Positions 1 through 4,708 of a stretch of 6,079 nt of DNA are shown here, in pieces. The stretch lies in contig JAFAQI010000196.1 of assembly GCA_019246495.1 (NCBI GenBank), positions 1 through 6,079 on the forward strand. The letters run 5' to 3'. A program made the position numbers and the translations under genes. The DNA is from Frankiales bacterium (GTDB lineage Bacteria; Actinomycetota; Actinomycetes; JAFAQI01). Positions within the stretch are counted from its first letter, which is position 1. Every line of letters begins with the position of its first letter. The notes beneath the pieces are model-generated. The model had not been told where the DNA came from. It made no database searches and worked only from the letters and a program-made list of their open reading frames with translations.

Positions 1-651
1 CCCGATCTCGGCGAGCTCAGCGATCGACGGCATGCCCGGCACCACCAAGACGTTCACCGGCTTGTCCACCGACGACACCACCGCGCGGATGTCGTCCGCC
101 GAGCGCAGGCCGGGAGCGAACAGCACGTCGGCGCCGGCGGCCGCGTAGGCCTGGAGCCGGCTGATCGCGTCGGCAAGGTCGCGGCCGTAGAGCAGGTTCT
201 CCGCACGCGCGGTCAGGACGAGGCGCTCGGCGCCGGCGTGGGCGGCCTCGGCGGCGGCCGCGATGCGATCCGTCGCGAGCCCGGCGTCGTAGATCGGGTC
301 ATCCCGCCGGCGGGTGAAGTCCTCGACCGAGCAACCGGCAAGTCCCGTCGTCGCCAGCCGCCGGACGTTGTTGGCGACGTCGCTCGGCTGGTCGGCGAAG
401 CCGTTCTCCGAGTCGGCCGCGACCGGCACACCGACGGCGTCGGTGAGGGCGCGGCAGTGAACGAGAAGCTCATCGAGCGTGACCGAGCCGTCGCTGCGCC
501 CGAGCGAAGCAGCGAAGCCGCTGCTGGTCGTCGCAATCGCCGGGAAACCGAGCGACGCGAGGATTCGGGCCGAGCCTGCATCCCAGGCGTTGGGCTGGAG
601 CAACGGCCGGCCCTTGACATGCAGAGCGAGGAACTCATCGGCGAGTGGCAT
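1..651 (-). CDS. Isocitrate lyase/PEP mutase family protein (C-terminus cut by window edge)
   Basis: The first 217 residues of a TIM-barrel enzyme of the isocitrate lyase/PEP mutase superfamily are visible; members cleave or rearrange C-C or C-P bonds of small 2-oxo or hydroxy acids using Mg2+. Seen directly: an N-terminal PNAWDAGSARILA block (residues 20-32), TTSSGFAASLG (41-51), the metal-site strand PVAADSENGF (76-85), SVED (108-111), TARAEN (147-152) and AAGADVLFAPGL (171-182). The isocitrate/methylisocitrate lyase KKCGH-type cysteine loop is absent, so it is probably neither AceA nor PrpB; the substrate is unknown. Relatives are usually 250-280 residues, so roughly 40-60 are missing beyond base 1. 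ATG 651 is chosen because the conserved N-terminal block then sits where the family expects it. The frame stays open up to 784, and GTG codons at 669 and 675 are alternatives. No strong ribosome binding site is visible. It is divergent from the 55-codon gene and aldehyde dehydrogenase. Confidence 0.9.
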   Translation of the reverse strand, partial: MPLADEFLALHVKGRPLLQPNAWDAGSARILASLGFPAIATTSSGFAASLGRSDGSVTLDELLVHCRALTDAVGVPVAADSENGFADQPSDVANNVRRLATTGLAGCSVEDFTRRRDDPIYDAGLATDRIAAAAEAAHAGAERLVLTARAENLLYGRDLADAISRLQAYAAAGADVLFAPGLRSADDIRAVVSSVDKPVNVLVVPGMPSIAELAEIG

Positions 652-711
652 GCCCGAACGCTCGCACACGAGCACCGCGGCGCGGAAACGGACGCGGACG
701 GGATTCCGACA

Positions 712-725
712 GGTTCGTCCGAACC
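712..725. promoter_or_regulatory. Palindrome in the divergent promoter region (candidate operator)
   Basis: GGTTCG (712-717) and CGAACC (720-725) form perfect 6-bp inverted arms around a TC spacer. The site lies between the divergent starts at 651 and 764. Nine bases, CCGAACCGG, occur at 719-727 (overlapping the right arm) and again at 772-780 just inside the small gene. The placement suits a repressor or activator site, but no regulator is encoded nearby and a 6-bp palindrome can arise by chance in DNA of this composition. Confidence 0.3.
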
Positions 726-727
726 GG

Positions 728-756
728 TGGACGGCACGGCTCCCGGGGGTCAGGCT
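728..756 (+). promoter_or_regulatory. Possible promoter of the small gene and aldehyde dehydrogenase
   Basis: TGGACG (728-733) resembles a -35 box (4 of 6 to TTGACA). After 17 bases it is followed by CAGGCT (751-756), a weak -10 box keeping the A and final T of TANNNT. Transcription would start around 763-764, directly at the GTG of the small gene, which would explain the lack of a properly spaced ribosome binding site there. The match is weak and rests mainly on geometry. Confidence 0.28.
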
Positions 757-763
757 GAGGGGC

Positions 764-931
764 GTGGCGAACCGAACCGGGGACTACTGGGACTTCCGCG
801 AGTGCGCGTGGGTGCGCTGCCCGCAACCCGAGCCACTGCGATCCGAGTCATTGGTGCCTGCCCAGGCTGAGCCGGCGCACGACAACGCCGAGGTCGCGCC
901 TGCCACGGAGGCCGACGTACGCTCCGGGTGA
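764..931 (+). CDS. Small hypothetical protein, 55 residues, Trp/Cys-rich N-terminus
   Basis: I do not recognise a named family. The case for coding is statistical and contextual: 46 of 55 codons end in G or C (84%), against about 56% G/C at second positions, the pattern expected of real genes in this genome. The N-terminal third is rich in aromatics and cysteines (YWDFRECAWVRCP, residues 8-20; C14, C19, W9, W16), followed by a Pro/Ala/Glu-rich acidic tail ending DVRSG. The two cysteines could bind a metal or form a disulphide, but one CX4C pair proves neither. No membrane segment or signal peptide is seen. GTG 764 is the likely start: the purine run GAGGGG (757-762) lies too close for a normal ribosome binding site, so translation may be leaderless. 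It ends 42 bases before the aldehyde dehydrogenase start on the same strand, suggesting one transcript. Confidence 0.62.
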   Translation: MANRTGDYWDFRECAWVRCPQPEPLRSESLVPAQAEPAHDNAEVAPATEADVRSG

Positions 932-963
932 CGTCGCGCTCTGCGCGCGAACAACGAAAGCCC

Positions 964-968
964 GGAGG
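964..968 (+). promoter_or_regulatory. Ribosome binding site of the aldehyde dehydrogenase
   Basis: GGAGG lies 5 bases before GTG 974. It fixes that GTG as the start although no ATG is nearby. Confidence 0.85.
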
Positions 969-973
969 CAGCT

Positions 974-2395
974 GTGGCCGACCTGATCGTTCGCGACACC
1001 ATCTACATCGACGGCGCGTGGGTGCCTTCGGACGGCACCGACACGATCGATGTCGAGAACCCCGCGACCGAGGAGGTCATCGGCCGCATCCCGTCGGGCA
1101 CCGCGTCTGACGTCGACCGGGCGGTCAGAGCTGCACGCGCCGCGCAGGACGACTGGGCAGCCACGTCGGCGGAGGAGCGCGGGAAGCTCATCTCCCGTTT
1201 GCAAGATGCGGTGACCGCGCGGCACGGCGAGATCGCCAAGACGATCACCCAGGAGATGGGTGCTCCGATCAAGATGGCGGAGATGATCCAGGCCGGCCTG
1301 CCGATCGCCGACATCGCGACCGCGGCGCAGCTCGCCACGACGTTCGAGTGGGAGCGTCAGCTCGGCAACTCCACGGTCGTCATGGAGCCGCTCGGTGTCG
1401 TCGGCTGCATCACTCCGTGGAACTACCCGCTGCACCAGGTGACGGCCAAGGTTGCTTACGCACTCGCGGCCGGATGCACCGTCGTACTCAAGCCGAGTGA
1501 GGTCGCGCCGCTGTGCGCGTTCCTGTTCTTCGACGCGATCCACGAGGTCGGCTTCCCGGCGGGCGTCGTCAACCTGGTGCCCGGCTACGGCAACACGGTC
1601 GGCGAGGCCATCGCTGCGCACCCCGACATCGACATGGTGTCGTTCACCGGTTCGACGCGGGCCGGCAAGCGCGTTGCCGAGCTGGCGGCGCAGACGGTGA
1701 AGAAGGTGTCGCTCGAGCTCGGTGGCAAGAGTGCAAACGTCATCCTTCCCGACGCCGATCTCGCCAAGGCGGTCAAGGTCGGCGTGGGCAACTGCTACCT
1801 CAACTCCGGCCAGACCTGCACTGCGTGGACACGCATGCTGGTCCACTCGTCGCAGTACGACGAGGCCGTCGAGCTCGCTGCCAAGACGGCCGAGACCTAC
1901 ACCATCGGTGACCCCCTCGACGAGGGCACCCGGCTCGGCCCGCTGGTGTCGAAGGCGCAGCGCGACCGTGTCGCGTCCTACATCGACAAGGGCAAGGCGG
2001 AGGGTGCGCGCATCGTCGCCGGCGGCGACGCCTCGCCGCTGGAGAAGGGTTACTTCGTCTCGCCGACCGTCTTCGCCGATGTCACGACCGACATGACGAT
2101 CGCGCAGGAGGAGATCTTCGGCCCCGTGCTGTCGATCCTCAAGTACGACGACGAGGACGAAGCGCTGCGTATCGCGAACGATTCGATCTATGGCCTCGCT
2201 GGCGGCGTCTGGTCCGGTGACGCGGACAAGGCGAAAGCGTTCGCGCGCAAGATGAAGACCGGTCAGGTCGACATCAACGGCGGCTCGTTCAACGTCGCCG
2301 CGCCGTTCGGCGGGTTCAAGCAGAGTGGCGTCGGCCGCGAGCTCGGGCCGTTCGGCCTCGAGGAGTTCACCCAGCCGAAGTCGCTGCAGCTCTAG
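974..2395 (+). CDS. NAD(P)-dependent aldehyde dehydrogenase
   Basis: A complete 473-residue member of the aldehyde dehydrogenase superfamily, of usual length, oxidising an aldehyde to its carboxylic acid with NAD+ or NADP+ in the cytoplasm. All hallmark residues are visible: TPWNYP with oxyanion Asn150, LKPSE with cofactor-binding Lys173, the FTGSTRAG nucleotide-binding turn (224-231), [10 protein letters not shown] with general-base Glu248, NSGQTC with catalytic Cys282, and EEIFGP with Glu380. The C-terminal [13 protein letters not shown] (444-456) is typical of the family. No signal peptide or membrane segment is present. The physiological substrate cannot be read from sequence; it resembles broad-range actinobacterial dehydrogenases, and names such as betaine- or succinate-semialdehyde dehydrogenase would be guesses. 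It starts with GTG after GGAGG, is probably co-transcribed with the small gene upstream, and ends before a strong hairpin. Confidence 0.96.
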   Translation: MADLIVRDTIYIDGAWVPSDGTDTIDVENPATEEVIGRIPSGTASDVDRAVRAARAAQDDWAATSAEERGKLISRLQDAVTARHGEIAKTITQEMGAPIKMAEMIQAGLPIADIATAAQLATTFEWERQLGNSTVVMEPLGVVGCITPWNYPLHQVTAKVAYALAAGCTVVLKPSEVAPLCAFLFFDAIHEVGFPAGVVNLVPGYGNTVGEAIAAHPDIDMVSFTGSTRAGKRVAELAAQTVKKVSLELGGKSANVILPDADLAKAVKVGVGNCYLNSGQTCTAWTRMLVHSSQYDEAVELAAKTAETYTIGDPLDEGTRLGPLVSKAQRDRVASYIDKGKAEGARIVAGGDASPLEKGYFVSPTVFADVTTDMTIAQEEIFGPVLSILKYDDEDEALRIANDSIYGLAGGVWSGDADKAKAFARKMKTGQVDINGGSFNVAAPFGGFKQSGVGRELGPFGLEEFTQPKSLQL

Positions 2396-2407
2396 TTCCT
2401 CGACAGA

Positions 2408-2444
2408 CGACGCGGCCCGCACGCAATGCGTGCGGGCCGCGTCG
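2408..2444. terminator. Bidirectional hairpin terminator between convergent genes
   Basis: Two perfect 18-base arms (2408-2425 and 2427-2444) are centred on a single A at 2426, with core GCGGCCCGCACGC. Because a real loop needs at least three bases, the usable stem is about 16 bp with a loop of roughly five. It starts 13 bases after the aldehyde dehydrogenase stop and ends 23 bases before the stop of the convergent secreted-protein gene, so it can serve both. No T-run follows on either strand, which is common for actinobacterial terminators. Confidence 0.8.
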
Positions 2445-2467
2445 GTGTCAGGCGCCGGGCGATCCGG

Positions 2468-2986
2468 TCAGCGGTTGAGGCCGGTCGCCTTCTCCGCCGG
2501 CACGAGGACCTTGCCGTTGAGCAGCACGATGGTGTTCGTCGCAGTCTTGAGCGCGTACTGGTTCTCGGCTGGAAGGGTCGTGCCGACGGTGAACACCGCG
2601 TACTTCGCGCCGGTCGACGCGTCGACGTAAGCGGCGGGACCCGTGGTCGCGGCGACCGCGACGACCGAGTCGGCCGGGGTGTTCTGCGCGTCGCCCGAGA
2701 CCGGACCGAGCAGGTCACCGGTCTCGGTGAGCACGACGCCGTCGGAGGCCTGCACGGCGTAGATCGCGAGGTTCGGGGCGAGCGACGCCGCGGCGAGCTC
2801 GTAGGTCTCACCGGTCTTGAGGTTGTAGAACGCACCGCCACCTTGGTCCTTGACGACGTGGATCGTCTTGGCGGTGGTCACGGGGCCGACCGTGGTGGCG
2901 GACGCGAGTGATGCGCCACTAAGGCTGAGGAGGCTGCCGGTGGCGATGACGCCGGCCGCCTTGAGGGCGCGCTGGGACGCGGACAT
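2468..2986 (-). CDS. Small secreted protein of unknown function with internal duplication
   Basis: A 172-residue protein I do not recognise. It opens with a Sec signal peptide: basic start (MSASQRALK), hydrophobic core with many Ala, Leu and Ser (10-27), and a likely ASA cleavage site after residue 30. The mature protein of about 142 residues has no further membrane segment and no cysteine, so it is probably exported free of disulphides. Two similar segments are visible: residues 53-95 (Y54, T58-G59, Y62, Y76-A77, V85-L86, G90, P95) and 120-163 (Y120, T125-G126, Y129, Y144-A145, V154-L155, G158, P163), an offset of 66-69 residues. They are likely two copies of one beta-rich repeat. ATG 2986 is preferred over GTG 3016 because GAAAGGA sits 5 bases upstream and the signal peptide then starts normally. 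It is convergent with the aldehyde dehydrogenase and lies 91 bases downstream of the DUF429 gene. Confidence 0.82.
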   Translation of the reverse strand: MSASQRALKAAGVIATGSLLSLSGASLASATTVGPVTTAKTIHVVKDQGGGAFYNLKTGETYELAAASLAPNLAIYAVQASDGVVLTETGDLLGPVSGDAQNTPADSVVAVAATTGPAAYVDASTGAKYAVFTVGTTLPAENQYALKTATNTIVLLNGKVLVPAEKATGLNR

Positions 2987-2991
2987 GCGGT

Positions 2992-2998
2992 TCCTTTC
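2992..2998 (-). promoter_or_regulatory. Ribosome binding site of the secreted-protein gene
   Basis: On the minus strand GAAAGGA lies 5 bases before ATG 2986. It decides this start over the in-frame GTG at 3016, which would add ten residues ahead of the signal peptide. Confidence 0.8.
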
Positions 2999-3077
2999 GA
3001 CAGGCTGGGATGCCACGAAAGAACTTCGCTCGAATGCGCGTGAAGTCCTCTAGCCCAAACGGCCCAATTCCGTTACA

Positions 3078-3800
3078 TCACCGGACATTTCCCCCACCTG
3101 GCGCTGCTGGGTCGGGAGCGATCCGCATGGGCAGACCGCGCGAGTTACGGCGACCGTCGCCGAGCGAGCTCCGGTCACCCACCGCCCAGCGCTCCGCGAC
3201 CCACAAGCACGCGAGGGCATCGGCGGCGTCGTCGACGGCCGCCGGTCGAGGAGCTGATGCGACGTATGCGGCCGCATCGCGAAAGACCACCGACAGCAGC
3301 GCGAGCCGCTCGGCGTGACCAGCTGCGGTCTTCTTCCCGTACGCCGGCGGCGGTCGCCCGATCGACCGGGCAAGGGCAAGAAAGGCGAGCTCCGGATGCG
3401 TCTCGACCACGCGATCGTCGTCGTGCGGCGTGACGCACGCGTCGACGTCCACGACCGCACGCACGATGCCGAACGCCTGCGCGGACATCGATGCGCCACC
3501 GAGTTCCGCGAGCACCGCTCTGGCCTCCGCATAGGTCGAGCAGCCGAGCACCGGCCGGATGGGCGCGGCGAACACCGACGCCCGCCGCGTTCCGAGCAAT
3601 CGCCGTGCCTCGCGATCGCACTGGCGCACGCCGACGTCCGGCAGGCCGATCGGGATGTCGACCGCAATCACGTCGACGTCCTTGTCGTCGTACAGGGCCC
3701 GGAACGACGTCGCGTGCTGCCAGCTCACCTGCCCGTCGCCGTCATCGCGCCGGGCTGCGATCCACCCGCCACGGCAGCCGTCCACGCCGACGAGCGCCAT
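3078..3800 (-). CDS. DUF429 family protein (predicted RNase H-like fold)
   Basis: A 240-residue cytoplasmic protein matching the DUF429 family by motif order: GVDGCRGGW at the N-terminus (5-13), VDIPIGLP (47-54), QCDREARRLLG (60-70), SVFAAPIRP (75-83), SAQAFGIVRAVVDVD (106-120), ETHPELAF (133-140), GKKTAAGHAERLALL (155-169), DDAADALA (190-197) and a final RGLPMRI (221-227). The family is predicted to adopt an RNase H-like fold; conserved acidic residues such as D7, D48, E133 and D190/D191 could form a metal site, but no reaction is established to my knowledge. The frame extends upstream to 3923, but that part overlaps rpiB and is Arg-rich, and the family begins at the V-G-V-D strand, so ATG 3800 is the start. 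No clear ribosome binding site is seen. Its start lies 20 bases from the divergent rpiB start. Confidence 0.9.
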   Translation of the reverse strand: MALVGVDGCRGGWIAARRDDGDGQVSWQHATSFRALYDDKDVDVIAVDIPIGLPDVGVRQCDREARRLLGTRRASVFAAPIRPVLGCSTYAEARAVLAELGGASMSAQAFGIVRAVVDVDACVTPHDDDRVVETHPELAFLALARSIGRPPPAYGKKTAAGHAERLALLSVVFRDAAAYVASAPRPAAVDDAADALACLWVAERWAVGDRSSLGDGRRNSRGLPMRIAPDPAAPGGGNVR

Positions 3801-3820
3801 GTCCGCAATACTGCCGTGCT
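3801..3820. promoter_or_regulatory. 20-base divergent spacer with possible shared -10 element (leaderless starts)
   Basis: Only 20 bases separate ATG 3800 (minus) from GTG 3821 (plus). On the plus strand AATACT (3807-3812) matches TATAAT at 4 of 6 and ends 8 bases before the GTG. On the minus strand CAGTAT (3813-3808) ends 7 bases before the ATG. Neither gene has a clear Shine-Dalgarno sequence. This fits two leaderless transcripts from overlapping promoters whose -35 regions lie inside the opposite genes. The -10 matches are modest. Confidence 0.35.
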
Positions 3821-4300
3821 GTGCGCGTCTTCCTGGGATCCGATCACGCCGGCTTCGAGCTGAAACAGTTGCTGCTCGACCACGTCCGGTCGCTCGGCCA
3901 CGAGCCGGTCGACTGCGGCCCACCGGCCTACGACGCCGAGGACGACTACCCGCCCTACGTGCTGCGCGCAGCGGCCGCAGTCGCGGGCGAGCCCGGCAGT
4001 GCGGGCATCGTGATCGGCGGCAGCGGCAATGGCGAGGCGATCGCCGCGAACAAGGTTCGCGGAGTCCGTTGCGGTCTCGCGTTCAGCGACGACACCGCGC
4101 GTCTCACCCGCGAGCACAACAACGCCAACGTCCTGAGCCTTGGCGCGCGGATGTACGACGAGAGCGTGGCCCTGCGTTACGCGGAGATCTTCCTGTCGAC
4201 ACCGTTCAGCGACGAGGCGCGGCACGTGCGGCGCATCGCCCAGCTGTCGTCTTACGAAGACTCGGGAGAGCTTCCGCCGCTGCCCGGCGACGCGGGCTGA
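3821..4300 (+). CDS. rpiB: Ribose-5-phosphate isomerase B
   Basis: A 159-residue RpiB/LacAB-family sugar-phosphate isomerase that interconverts ribose-5-phosphate and ribulose-5-phosphate in the non-oxidative pentose phosphate pathway; the family usually acts as a dimer. Motifs visible: GSDHAGFELK (6-15; D8 and H9 contact the sugar), VDCGP (30-34), DDYP (41-44), IVIGGSGNGEAIAANK (63-78), REHNNANVLSLGAR (97-110, with ring-opening His99 and phosphate-binding Arg110) and RHVRRI (134-139). The enterobacterial active-site cysteine is replaced: the motif is GGSGNGE, the form in which a glutamate (Glu72 here) acts as base, as described for Mycobacterium tuberculosis RpiB. The start is GTG 3821, giving MRVFLGSDHAG as in relatives; no ribosome binding site is visible, so it may be leaderless. 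A candidate opposite-strand frame overlaps its last 49 bases. Confidence 0.96.
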   Translation: MRVFLGSDHAGFELKQLLLDHVRSLGHEPVDCGPPAYDAEDDYPPYVLRAAAAVAGEPGSAGIVIGGSGNGEAIAANKVRGVRCGLAFSDDTARLTREHNNANVLSLGARMYDESVALRYAEIFLSTPFSDEARHVRRIAQLSSYEDSGELPPLPGDAG

Positions 4301-4602
4301 GAGCCGTCCGGCCGGGGTTTCGGCGCCGCATCGCGCGGACCGGTTCGGCGTCCGGTCGTCGGCGGCTGGCCAAGTGGGGGCCGGGGGAACGTGCGCGGCC
4401 GGTAGGACACCTGCACGAGCCGCTCCGCAGCCTCCGCGTCGTCCTCGGTGGGGCGAGACACGTCGCGCACGCGCATCGACCCGACGACGCCGAGCACTGA
4501 CGGCCCGCCGCCGGTGAGCGCCCCGGCAGCGCGCTCGTCGCCGCCGTCCCGGCGGCCACCCCCGCGCCCGGCACTCGAAGCCACGTCCACCACCCCACCC
4601 AC
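4252..4602 (-). CDS. Candidate hypothetical protein overlapping the 3' end of rpiB
   Basis: An open frame of 116 codons fills most of the gap between rpiB and the phosphatase gene, on the opposite strand. About 84% of codons end in G/C against about 70% G/C at second positions, a weaker coding signal than in the small gene at 764. The most protein-like part is residues 43-78 (MRVRDVSRP, EDDAEAAERLVQVSYRP, TFPRPPLGQPP); the flanks are Gly/Arg- and Pro/Ser-rich low-complexity sequence. No domain is recognised, and no signal peptide or membrane helix is seen. The first start is GTG 4602; an internal ATG at 4476 would give 74 residues. Neither has a convincing ribosome binding site. The tail overlaps rpiB by 49 bases tail-to-tail. 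It may equally be a chance frame in GC-rich DNA. Confidence 0.38.
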   Translation of the reverse strand: MGGVVDVASSAGRGGGRRDGGDERAAGALTGGGPSVLGVVGSMRVRDVSRPTEDDAEAAERLVQVSYRPRTFPRPPLGQPPTTGRRTGPRDAAPKPRPDGSQPASPGSGGSSPESS

Positions 4603-4613
4603 CGTCCAGGCAA

Positions 4614-4630
4614 GGAACTACGCCAGTTCC
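4614..4630. promoter_or_regulatory. Inverted repeat GGAACT-N5-AGTTCC, candidate operator
   Basis: GGAACT (4614-4619) and AGTTCC (4625-4630) are perfect 6-bp arms spaced by 5 bases, the geometry of a dimeric DNA-binding protein site. It lies 79-95 bases upstream of ATG 4709 and just upstream of the candidate leftward frame starting at 4602, so it could serve either direction. No T-run follows it. Confidence 0.38.
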
Positions 4631-4633
4631 ACT

Positions 4634-4649
4634 GCAGCGTAGACGCTGC
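4634..4649. promoter_or_regulatory. Palindrome GCAGCGT-AG-ACGCTGC, candidate operator
   Basis: Perfect 7-bp arms with a 2-base spacer, three bases after the neighbouring inverted repeat. It lies just upstream of where a -35 box would sit for the -10 element at 4693-4698, a usual place for an activator or repressor. With a 2-base loop it is a better protein-binding site than an RNA hairpin. Confidence 0.42.
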
Positions 4650-4692
4650 GGATGCACCAGTTCGGCCCTGTCGCACCAAGTGCCCCACCCGT

Positions 4693-4698
4693 TACCCT
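4693..4698 (+). promoter_or_regulatory. -10 element of the phosphatase gene
   Basis: TACCCT fits the actinobacterial TANNNT -10 pattern and ends 10 bases before ATG 4709, so the transcript would have a leader of at most a few bases. No Shine-Dalgarno sequence precedes the ATG, which agrees with near-leaderless translation. The -35 region around 4670-4675 is a poor match. Confidence 0.42.
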
Positions 4699-4708
4699 TT
4701 GCGCGATC

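Larger units (their letters stand above)
4301..4708. other. Gap between rpiB and the phosphatase gene
   Basis: These 408 bases hold no certain gene. They contain most of the candidate leftward frame (to 4602), two inverted repeats (4614-4630 and 4634-4649) and a TANNNT -10 element (4693-4698) leading into the phosphatase. A rightward in-frame ATG at 4652 exists but is probably not used. No convincing terminator for rpiB is visible. Confidence 0.6.

Noticed and set aside
238..870. A 210-codon plus-strand frame across the lyase/mutase-like gene.
   Set aside because: It is antisense to a clearly conserved enzyme and has no domain signal; the real plus-strand coding begins only at 764, in another frame.
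848..2422. A 524-codon open frame on the minus strand opposite the aldehyde dehydrogenase.
   Set aside because: It mirrors the dehydrogenase, whose motifs are all intact. Its product is Arg/Asp-rich without domains, the usual shadow of a GC-rich gene.
3058..3074. AACGG-N7-CCGTT inverted repeat just after the DUF429 stop.
   Set aside because: Five base pairs with a 7-base loop; it could be a weak terminator or operator, but the sequence does not support either.
4311..4324. GCCG-GGGTTT-CGGC hairpin just after rpiB.
   Set aside because: A 4-bp stem of this kind is expected by chance in such GC-rich DNA, and no T-run follows.
4652..4708. Earlier in-frame ATG for the phosphatase, adding 19 residues.
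   Set aside because: The TANNNT element at 4693-4698 lies inside this stretch, the palindrome at 4634-4649 would abut the start, and no good ribosome binding site precedes it.
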